Position numbers and translations under genes: made by a program. The notes under the pieces were generated by a model. It was given only the letters and a program-made list of their open reading frames with translations, was not told the DNA's origin and searched no databases. This document shows positions 4,475-10,203 of a stretch of DNA of 10,203 nucleotides, piece after piece (within the stretch, counting starts at the first letter, position 1; each line of letters opens with the position of its first letter). This stretch comes from Actinomycetes bacterium (GTDB taxonomy: Bacteria > Actinomycetota > Acidimicrobiia > Acidimicrobiales > Microtrichaceae), in assembly GCA_023423215.1 (NCBI GenBank), contig JAFAFZ010000192.1, positions 1 through 10,203 on the forward strand, written 5' to 3'.

Positions 4475-5650
4475 TCAGCGCTGTCGCCGGCGCCAGAGGT
4501 AGGTCGTGTTCAGGAACCAGTTCACGACCAGCGCGACGACCGCGCCGATGAGGTTCTGCACGACCCGTGACGCGCCCTCGCCCAGGACGCCGAGCAGGAA
4601 CCCGACGTTCTGCAGCGTGGTGAACACCGCGACGTGGATGCCCGTGCCGACGAGCGACATCACCTCGTACACCGCGAAGGCGGGGACCACCTTCCAGCCG
4701 CGGTAGCGCTGCTCCCAGAAGGTGAACTCGTTGTTCAGCACGAACAGCACCAGGATCGACACCTGGACGCTGAAGAGGAACGACGACGCGATCGGGTCGA
4801 TGGCCTCGTTCAACCCGGTGGTGATCTCGGGGAAGCCGAGCGCCTCGGCGATCGTGAACACGACCGAGTTGACGATCAGGCCGACGATGCCCACGAGCGC
4901 GTACAGCACGAACGTCGGGTTGATCTGCCGTCCGACGCGCAGCTCGGCGACGCCCAGCAGGTAGGAGCGGATCACGGAGCGGTTGAGCTTGGTCTCGCCG
5001 TGCACCCGGTTGGCGAACTCGTAGCCGACCTCGTCGACGCGCAGCGAGCGGTTGCGGCCGACGAACTCGAGCAGGATCTTGAAGCCACGCGGGTTGATGT
5101 CCGGGGCGGTCTGCTCGTACGCCCGACGGGACACCGCGAAGTACCCGCTCATCGGGTCCGACACGGGCACCCGCAGCAGCAGCCGGGCGATGAGCGTCGC
5201 GACCCAGCTGACGAGACGCCGGCTCGCCGCCCAGTCGCCGTAACCGCCTCCCACCGTCGAGCGCGACCCGACGCAGACGTCGGCGGCGCCGGACTGCACC
5301 CGGCTGACCATCTCGGGGAGGATCGCCGTGTCGTGCTGCAGGTCGGCGTCGATCACGACCAGCACCTCGCCGCGCGCCATCGACATGCCGTCCAGCACGG
5401 ACGCCGACAGGCCCGGATCGTGGAAGCGGCGCATCACCTTCACCGTCGGGTCCTCGGCGGCGATGCGCTCGCCGACCTCCCAGGTGCGGTCGGGGCTGTC
5501 GTCGTCCGCGACGACGATCTCGTGGGGCACCTGGCCGAGCGCCTCGTGCACCCGCTCCACCAGCACCGGCAGGTTCTCGGCCTCGTTGTAGGTGGGCGTG
5601 ACGACCGAGACCAGCGGCGTCGGATCGGTCGGCGGGGGAGGCGGGCACAT
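4475..5650 (-). CDS. GT2 polyprenyl-phosphate glycosyltransferase fused to GtrA-like membrane domain
   Basis: This 391-residue protein probably transfers a sugar from a nucleotide sugar to a polyprenyl phosphate at the inner membrane face. Residues 13-240 are a GT-A fold resembling dolichol-phosphate mannose synthase: VSVVTPTYNEAENL, ADDDSPD (48-54), the metal-binding DAD at 101-103 in IDADLQHD, and SDPMSGYFAVSR (164-175). Residues about 246-389 form a GtrA-like domain with four predicted membrane helices (near 247-272, 285-312, 325-350 and 360-383), including the NNEFTFWEQR loop and the final NWFLNTTYLWRRR; GtrA proteins are thought to help move lipid-linked sugars across the membrane. The start ATG lies 10 nt after a TACGAT box. 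Mannose is likely but not proved; glucose is possible. Confidence 0.9.
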   Translation of the reverse strand: MCPPPPPTDPTPLVSVVTPTYNEAENLPVLVERVHEALGQVPHEIVVADDDSPDRTWEVGERIAAEDPTVKVMRRFHDPGLSASVLDGMSMARGEVLVVIDADLQHDTAILPEMVSRVQSGAADVCVGSRSTVGGGYGDWAASRRLVSWVATLIARLLLRVPVSDPMSGYFAVSRRAYEQTAPDINPRGFKILLEFVGRNRSLRVDEVGYEFANRVHGETKLNRSVIRSYLLGVAELRVGRQINPTFVLYALVGIVGLIVNSVVFTIAEALGFPEITTGLNEAIDPIASSFLFSVQVSILVLFVLNNEFTFWEQRYRGWKVVPAFAVYEVMSLVGTGIHVAVFTTLQNVGFLLGVLGEGASRVVQNLIGAVVALVVNWFLNTTYLWRRRQR

Positions 5651-5660
5651 GGGCGTCCGG

Positions 5661-5666
5661 ATCGTA
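5661..5666 (-). promoter_or_regulatory. Probable -10 element of the GT2-GtrA gene
   Basis: On the minus strand this reads TACGAT and ends 10 nt before the ATG at 5650, which implies a leader of only a few bases. It is back to back with the SRAP promoter in a 111-nt divergent gap. Confidence 0.5.
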
Positions 5667-5748
5667 CCGGCGTGGCCTGCGCCGCCCCGGGACCGCCCTC
5701 GGTCCAGCCCGGTCGCCCGCTGCGACCTCCGCTGTCGGGGTGGGGTCC

Positions 5749-5754
5749 TAGCAT
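5749..5754 (+). promoter_or_regulatory. Probable -10 element of the SRAP gene (leaderless)
   Basis: TAGCAT is followed by 7 nt and then the ATG at 5762, so transcription should begin at or beside the start codon. There is no ribosome-binding site. No LexA-type palindrome is seen in the gap. Confidence 0.6.
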
Positions 5755-5761
5755 CGGTCCC

Positions 5762-6580
5762 ATGTGCGGACGTTTCGTCTCCTCGTCGTCACCGGACCAG
5801 GTCGCGCAGTACTTCGACGTCGATGCGGCGCCCGAGCAGCTGCTCGACCGCGGCCCGAACTTCAACACGGCTCCCACCACCAGCGTGTACGTGGTCTACG
5901 CGGACGGCGGCACCCGCCACCTGGACGCCTTCCGCTGGGGCTTGGTGCCGTCGTGGGCCAAGGACGTCAACATCGGCGCTCGCATGATCAACGCCCGGGC
6001 CGAGACCGTCGCCTCCAAGCCGGCGTTCCGCACCGCCTTCGCCCGCAAGCGCTGCATCATCCCGGCCGACGGCTTCTACGAGTGGAAGGTCCAGCCGGGC
6101 GAGAAGAAGAAGCAGCCGTACTACATCCACCGATCCGACGGCGAGCCCTACGCGTTCGCCGGCCTGTGGGAGGCGTGGAAGGGCCCCAAGCGGCCGAAGG
6201 CTCCGGCGACGGACGACGGCGACGCAGCCGGCGGCGACGCAGACGGTGGAGCGGCGCCGCGCAGCAGGTCGTCGCTCGACCTGCCCGAGCCCTCGCCGAC
6301 CGATCCGCTGCGCACCTGCTCGATCATCACCACCACCGCGAACGAGCGCATGGCCGAGCTGCACGACCGCATGCCCGTCATGCTGCCCCGGTCGGCCTGG
6401 GACACCTGGCTCGACCCCGACCAGCACGACACCGAGCTGCTCGGCAGGCTCCTGGTGCCGGCACCGCCCGAGCTCATCACCTTCCACGCCGTCTCGACCG
6501 CGGTGAACAACGCCCGCAACAAGGGCGAGCACCTCGTCGAGGAGGTGGACCCCGCCACCGGCGAGCCGGTCGCCAGCTGA
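5762..6580 (+). CDS. SOS response-associated peptidase (SRAP; YedK/HMCES family)
   Basis: This 272-residue protein forms a thiazolidine cross-link with abasic sites in single-stranded DNA, shielding them until repair. The key features are present: Cys2 exposed after removal of Met1 (MCGRF), Asn35 in NFNTAPT, the WGLVPSW segment (59-65), NARAET (77-82), Glu107 in DGFYEWK and His201 in LHDRMPV. Family knowledge assigns Cys2, the Asn, the Glu and the His to catalysis. Between GLWEAWKG (to 141) and TCSIITT (from 185) there is a low-complexity Asp/Gly/Ala and Pro/Ser insertion of about 40 residues, partly built from a 10-nt direct repeat, probably a surface loop. The start is fixed by the need for Cys at position 2. 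It converges with the HIT gene. Confidence 0.95.
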   Translation: MCGRFVSSSSPDQVAQYFDVDAAPEQLLDRGPNFNTAPTTSVYVVYADGGTRHLDAFRWGLVPSWAKDVNIGARMINARAETVASKPAFRTAFARKRCIIPADGFYEWKVQPGEKKKQPYYIHRSDGEPYAFAGLWEAWKGPKRPKAPATDDGDAAGGDADGGAAPRSRSSLDLPEPSPTDPLRTCSIITTTANERMAELHDRMPVMLPRSAWDTWLDPDQHDTELLGRLLVPAPPELITFHAVSTAVNNARNKGEHLVEEVDPATGEPVAS

Positions 6581-6622
6581 GCCGGACCCGTCGTCGAGCC
6601 CGTCGCCGGCGGCACCTCGCCC

Positions 6623-7072
6623 TCAGGCGTCGGCTACCTCGGCGTGGCCGTGGCTGCGCAGCACGGCGCGCAGACGCTCCGCGGCTTCGTCCAGGGCGTC
6701 CTGGTCCGGCGAGCCGTCGGCGTGGGCGAAGTTCAGGTCGGACTCGGAGTCGATCGGCACGAGGTGCACGTGGCAGTGCGGCACCTCGAGCCCGGCGATG
6801 ATCGAGCCGACCCGGACGGGGCGGAACGCCTCGAGCTGCGCCTTCCCGATCGCCAGCTGGACCTCGGCCAGCCGGGTCCACAGCTCGGGGGAGAGGTCCG
6901 TCCACTGGTCGACCTGCTGCACCGGCACCACGAGCGTGTGGCCGGGCCGGAGCGGGGCGATCGTCAGGAAGGCGACGACCTCGTCGTCGCGCCACACGAA
7001 GCGCCCGGGGAGCTCGCCCCGGATGATGCGGGTGAAGACGGTGGGTTCCGGGGTCTCGGCCGTGCTCGACAT
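6623..7072 (-). CDS. HIT-family (histidine triad) nucleotide hydrolase
   Basis: This 149-residue protein of the Hint/HIT group hydrolyses or transfers nucleotide monophosphates in the cytoplasm; the substrate cannot be read from sequence. The triad His99-x-His101-x-His103 is in VPHCHVHLVP, with His101 the expected nucleophile. Upstream are the family's TVFTRIIRGELPGRFVWRD opening, FLTIAPLRPGHTLVVP (35-50) and VGSIIAGLEVPH (88-99). The C-terminus continues about 45 residues past the triad. The ATG at 7072 lacks a ribosome-binding site but follows a TACGCT box by 6 nt, suggesting a leaderless mRNA. It diverges from the phosphatidyltransferase gene, 63 nt between start codons. Confidence 0.93.
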   Translation of the reverse strand: MSSTAETPEPTVFTRIIRGELPGRFVWRDDEVVAFLTIAPLRPGHTLVVPVQQVDQWTDLSPELWTRLAEVQLAIGKAQLEAFRPVRVGSIIAGLEVPHCHVHLVPIDSESDLNFAHADGSPDQDALDEAAERLRAVLRSHGHAEVADA

Positions 7073-7078
7073 GGCGTG

Positions 7079-7084
7079 AGCGTA
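7079..7084 (-). promoter_or_regulatory. Probable -10 element of the HIT gene (leaderless)
   Basis: On the minus strand this reads TACGCT and ends 6 nt before the ATG at 7072. This spacing places the transcription start at about the A of the start codon. Confidence 0.55.
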
Positions 7085-7122
7085 GGTGCCGGGGCGGTCA
7101 CCACGTCACGGGGCATGCGCCG

Positions 7123-7128
7123 TAGCAT
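7123..7128 (+). promoter_or_regulatory. Probable -10 element of the phosphatidyltransferase gene (leaderless)
   Basis: TAGCAT is followed by 7 nt and then GTG at 7136, exactly the arrangement seen before the SRAP gene. It favours GTG 7136 over the ATGs at 7115 and 7127, since the latter lies within this hexamer. Confidence 0.55.
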
Positions 7129-7135
7129 GACCCCC

Positions 7136-7792
7136 GTGACCGAACACGTGACGCACCGCGGGCTCGCCGGCGAGGAGATCCCCGAGGGCGAGGACCGGCT
7201 GCTCACCGCGCCGAACCTGATCACGCTGGTGCGCCTCGTGTGCATCCCGGTCTTCCTGTACCTGCTGTTCGGCCGGGAGAACTACCTGGCGGCGGCTGCG
7301 CTGCTGGCCACCCTCGGCGCGCCCGACTGGGTCGACGGGTACGTCGCCCGGCACTTCGGCCAGGTGTCGAACTTCGGCAAGATGTTCGACCCCACCGTGG
7401 ACCGGCTGCTGATGATCGTAGGGATCGGCGGCATCATGCTGGCCGACCTGGACATCCCGTACTTCATGGTCTTCGCGTGGATCGTCGTGATCCGAGAGGT
7501 CGTGCTGTCGATCTTCGTCGCCACCACGGTGCTGCTCGGAGCGAAGCGCATGGACGTCACCTGGATCGGCAAGTGCGGCACCTTCGCGATGATGACGGCG
7601 TTCCCGGCGTTCCTCGCCTCGGCGGACCCGTCCCTGTCCGACACCGCGTCGACGGTGTTCCTCGTCATCGCCTGGGGCGCCGGCATCCCGGGCCTGGTCT
7701 GCAGCCTCATCGCGTTCGTCGGGTACTTCCCGGCAGGCCTGCGTGCCCTGCGAGAGGGGCGGGAGCTGCGGGCCCGGGAGTCCGCCGCCTGA
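7136..7792 (+). CDS. CDP-alcohol phosphatidyltransferase (PgsA-like)
   Basis: This 218-residue integral membrane enzyme transfers a phosphatidyl group from CDP-diacylglycerol to an alcohol. The family signature is complete: Asp64-x2-Asp67-Gly-x2-Ala-Arg-x8-Gly81-x3-Asp85-x3-Asp89 (PDWVDGYVAR ... GKMFDPTVD), whose four Asp bind metal and substrate. The usual APNLITLVRL opening (25-34) leads into helix 1. About five to six hydrophobic helices follow, the last near 185-202. Glycerol-3-phosphate is the commonest acceptor for this type (PgsA), but phosphatidyl inositol phosphate or cardiolipin synthesis cannot be excluded. GTG 7136 is chosen from the -10 spacing; ATG 7127 or GTG 7148 are alternatives. 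The next gene on the same strand starts 119 nt later with its own promoter. Confidence 0.9.
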   Translation: MTEHVTHRGLAGEEIPEGEDRLLTAPNLITLVRLVCIPVFLYLLFGRENYLAAAALLATLGAPDWVDGYVARHFGQVSNFGKMFDPTVDRLLMIVGIGGIMLADLDIPYFMVFAWIVVIREVVLSIFVATTVLLGAKRMDVTWIGKCGTFAMMTAFPAFLASADPSLSDTASTVFLVIAWGAGIPGLVCSLIAFVGYFPAGLRALREGRELRARESAA

Positions 7793-7862
7793 GCGACGCG
7801 GCGGCGCGGCCCACCCGCTCGGGGGACGCCGGTCACATCGGTGTAGCCGCCGGTGCACACGG

Positions 7863-7868
7863 GTAGGT
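7863..7868 (+). promoter_or_regulatory. Probable -10 element of the guanylyltransferase gene
   Basis: TAGGTT lies 43 nt before the GTG at 7912, giving a leader of about 35-37 nt that contains a ribosome-binding site, GAGAGGG (7894-7900), 11 nt before the start. The 7793-7862 stretch shows no gene and no clear terminator. Confidence 0.5.
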
Positions 7869-7911
7869 TCAAGGTGGACCGACGCTGTCGACAGAGAGGG
7901 ACCATCCAGCC

Positions 7912-10203
7912 GTGAAGGCCGTCATCATGGCGGGAGGCGAGGGCACCCGCCTCCGCCCGCTCACCTCGAACGCTCCCAAGCCGATGCTCCCGCTGGTCAA
8001 CCGGCCGATGATGGAGCACATCATCGACCTGCTGAAGCAGCACGGGATCGTGGACATCGTGGTGACGGTGGCGTTCATGCCCAACGCGATCCGCAACCAC
8101 TTTGGCGACGGCTCCGAGTTCGGGGTGAACATCAGCTACGCCTCCGAGGAGACCCCGCTCGGCACGGCGGGCTCGGTCCGCAACGCGATGGACGAGCTCG
8201 CGGACGACACGTTCATGGTGATCTCGGGCGACGTGCTGACCGACGTCGACCTGAGTGCGCTGGTCCAGGCGCACCACGACCAGCAGGCGCTGGCCACGAT
8301 CGGCCTCGTTCGGGTCGAGAACCCGCTCGAGTACGGCATCGTCATCTCGAACGAGGACGGCTCGATCGAGCGCTTCCTCGAGAAGCCGACCTGGGGCCAG
8401 GTCTTCTCGGACACCATCAACTCCGGCATCTACGTGCTCGACCCGAAGATCTTCGACTGGATCGCACCCGACGTCCCCGTCGACTTCTCCTCCGACGTGT
8501 TCCCGGCGCTGCTCGAAGCGGGCGAGGGCGTGTACGGCTGCGTCGGCGAGGGCTACTGGGAGGACGTCGGCACGCTCGGCGCCTACCTCCGGGCGCACAA
8601 GGACATCCTGGACGGCAAGGTCGTCGTCCAGATCCCCGGGTTCGAGGTCTCCGACGGCGTGTTCGTCGGCGAAGGCGCCGAGATCAGCCCCGAGGCGATC
8701 CTGAACGGCCCTGCGGTCATCGGCGACAACTGCTTCGTCGACGCCGGCGTGCACCTGGGCGAGTACTCGGTGCTCGGCACCGGCGTGCGCATGCGCCGCG
8801 ACGGCGAGCTGGAACGCACCGTCGTGCACGAGAACGCCTACATCGGCGAGGGGGCCAAGATGCGCGGCACCGTCGTCGGCCGCGCCTCGGACCTGCGCCG
8901 CGGCGTGCGCTGCGAAGAGGGCGTCGTGCTCGGCGACGAGGTCTTCGTCGGCGAGAACGCGGTGCTGTCCTCCGACATCAAGGTGTACCCGTTCAAGACG
9001 ATCGAGGCCGGCGCCGTCGTCAACACCTCGGTGATCTGGGAGTCTCGCGGCGCCCGCAGCCTGTTCGGTCGCGGCGGTGTGTCCGGCCTGGCGAACGTCG
9101 ACATGACGCCCGAGCTCGCGGCGAAGGTCGCGCTCGCGTTCGCGACCTCGCTCAAGAAGGACGCGACGGTCGTGGTCTCGCGCGACTCGAGCCGTGCGGC
9201 TCGCATGCTGAAGCGGGCGATGATGGCCGGCCTGAACGCGGGCGGCGTCAACGTGATGGACCTCGAGACCGCGAGCGTGCCGCTCACCCGGTTCCACTGC
9301 CGCTCGGCGGTCGTTTCCGCCGCGATCACGCTGCGGCTCAGCCCGGACGACCCCGACAACGTCATCATCCGGTTCTTCGACAGCGACGGCGCCGACATCC
9401 TCGAGGAGCAGCAGCGCAAGATCGAGCGACTCTTCACCCGTGAGGACTTCCGCCGGGTGCGTCCCGCGGACATCGGCGACATCGACCTGGTGCCCCGTGC
9501 GCTCGAGCAGTACGCCGTGGCGCTCGAGCAGACGATCGACGTGAAGCAGGTCGCGCAGCGCCGCTTCAAGGTCGTGATCGACTACTCGTACGGCTCGACG
9601 AGCTTCGTCATGCCGAACGTGCTCGCCAAGCTCGGTGCCGAGGTGCTGGTGGTGAACCCGTTCGCCTCGACCAAGGGCGTGCTCGGGTTCCAGCGGGACG
9701 AGCACGCCGCCGCGGTGGCCTCGCTCGTCAAGGCGTCCGGCGCCGACCTGGGCGCCGTGCTCGACCCGTCGGGCGAGCAGCTCGTCCTCGTCGACGACCG
9801 CGGCACCGTCCTGTCGTTCGACCAGCTGCTGTTCGTCTTCCTCGACCTGGTGGGCGATCGGCTCCTGGGCGACACCGTCGCCCTGCCGGTCACCGTCAGC
9901 CGGGCCGCGGCGGACATCGTGGAGTCCCGGGGTCACCAGGTGCGCTGGACCAAGACGTCGGCGGCCGCCCTGATGGAAGAGGCGGACGACGCCTCGGTCG
10001 GGTTCGCCGCGAACCTCGAGGGCGGCATCATCCTGCCGGGGTTCCTCCCGGCGTTCGACGCCGCGGCCGGCCTGCTGAAGATGCTCGACCTGCTCTCGAC
10101 CCGCGACGTCAAGCTCTCGGACCTGGTCGCCGCGGCGCCGACGGTCCACCTCGTGCACGAAGAGGTGATCACGCCCTGGGAGCAGAAGGGGACGGTCATG
10201 CGC
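7912..10203 (+). CDS. Mannose-1-phosphate guanylyltransferase fused to degenerate phosphohexomutase domain (3' end outside window)
   Basis: At least 764 codons are open to the window edge. Residues 1-235 form a nucleotidyltransferase: [13 protein letters not shown] (6-18), KPM (23-25), ISGD (104-107), FLEKP (155-159) and GYWEDVGT (214-221). It most likely makes GDP-mannose from mannose-1-phosphate and GTP. Residues about 245-370 are left-handed beta-helix hexapeptide repeats. From about 395 onward the protein follows phosphomannomutase/phosphoglucomutase topology ([39 protein letters not shown]), but the catalytic loops are altered: TASHNP reads RLSPDD (Ser477 kept), DGDADR reads DPSGEQ (618-623), and GExSGH reads NLEGGI (701-706). 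The mutase part is therefore probably inactive and structural or regulatory. GTG start is set by the family's (M)KAVIMAGG opening. Confidence 0.92.
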   Translation, partial: MKAVIMAGGEGTRLRPLTSNAPKPMLPLVNRPMMEHIIDLLKQHGIVDIVVTVAFMPNAIRNHFGDGSEFGVNISYASEETPLGTAGSVRNAMDELADDTFMVISGDVLTDVDLSALVQAHHDQQALATIGLVRVENPLEYGIVISNEDGSIERFLEKPTWGQVFSDTINSGIYVLDPKIFDWIAPDVPVDFSSDVFPALLEAGEGVYGCVGEGYWEDVGTLGAYLRAHKDILDGKVVVQIPGFEVSDGVFVGEGAEISPEAILNGPAVIGDNCFVDAGVHLGEYSVLGTGVRMRRDGELERTVVHENAYIGEGAKMRGTVVGRASDLRRGVRCEEGVVLGDEVFVGENAVLSSDIKVYPFKTIEAGAVVNTSVIWESRGARSLFGRGGVSGLANVDMTPELAAKVALAFATSLKKDATVVVSRDSSRAARMLKRAMMAGLNAGGVNVMDLETASVPLTRFHCRSAVVSAAITLRLSPDDPDNVIIRFFDSDGADILEEQQRKIERLFTREDFRRVRPADIGDIDLVPRALEQYAVALEQTIDVKQVAQRRFKVVIDYSYGSTSFVMPNVLAKLGAEVLVVNPFASTKGVLGFQRDEHAAAVASLVKASGADLGAVLDPSGEQLVLVDDRGTVLSFDQLLFVFLDLVGDRLLGDTVALPVTVSRAAADIVESRGHQVRWTKTSAAALMEEADDASVGFAANLEGGIILPGFLPAFDAAAGLLKMLDLLSTRDVKLSDLVAAAPTVHLVHEEVITPWEQKGTVMR

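Noticed and set aside
5651..5761. A LexA/SOS box before the SRAP gene
   Set aside because: No GAAC-N4-GTTC-like palindrome is seen in the gap. The family name does not by itself require SOS control.
4634..5761. Upstream extension of the SRAP frame from an ATG at 4634
   Set aside because: It is antisense to the GT2-GtrA gene. The SRAP mechanism requires Cys as residue 2, which is satisfied only by the ATG at 5762.
7282..10158. A 958-codon open frame on the minus strand opposite the phosphatidyltransferase and guanylyltransferase genes
   Set aside because: It is antisense to two clear enzyme genes. Its translation is rich in His, Arg, Asp and Val with no domain, as expected from the complement of high-GC codons, where antisense stops are rare.

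Overview
This is a GC-rich, gene-dense bacterial chromosome segment. The best guess is an actinobacterium, perhaps of the Acidimicrobiia type. Support for this comes from the strong G/C bias at third codon positions, the TAnnnT promoter hexamers with starts at or near the transcription start, a DUF2510-type small protein, a group II truncated haemoglobin with the usual actinobacterial tail, and a tRNA gene without an encoded CCA end. The phylum is an inference from these traits; no marker gene such as rRNA is present.

Layout. The window opens with the last 23 codons of an unidentified gene, followed 12 nt later by a small zinc-ribbon/one-helix membrane protein (87-335). A tRNA-Pro(GGG) gene (443-517) has its own promoter and a perfect hairpin terminator. 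A conserved hypothetical protein on the minus strand (665-1198) diverges from a truncated haemoglobin (1263-1742); their start region carries three tandem 8-nt TGTAATGA-like units. After the globin come two tandem copies of a 43-nt inverted-repeat element, with a third, older copy at 602-644. Next is a lipoprotein L,D-transpeptidase (2027-3013), then a small DUF2510-like gene on the minus strand (3065-3226). A TetR regulator (3376-3927, minus) and an SRPBCC protein (4019-4450, plus) diverge around a palindromic operator. A GT2-GtrA fusion (4475-5650, minus) diverges from an SRAP/HMCES-type abasic-site DNA shield (5762-6580, plus). A HIT hydrolase (6623-7072, minus) diverges from a CDP-alcohol phosphatidyltransferase (7136-7792, plus). 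The window closes inside a mannose-1-phosphate guanylyltransferase fused to a degenerate phosphohexomutase-like region (7912 to beyond 10203).

How the genes may work together. Several act in the envelope: cross-linking of peptidoglycan (L,D-transpeptidase), GDP-mannose supply (guanylyltransferase), transfer of a sugar to a polyprenyl-phosphate carrier (GT2-GtrA, for which GDP-mannose is a plausible donor) and phospholipid head-group synthesis (CDP-alcohol phosphatidyltransferase). The rest are housekeeping (tRNA, SRAP, HIT) or a self-contained regulated unit (TetR/SRPBCC). I see no mobile element, CRISPR array, phage or defence system. The most unusual signals are the dispersed 43-nt repeat, the 8-nt repeat array overlapping a start codon, and the mutase-like domain that has lost most of its catalytic motifs.
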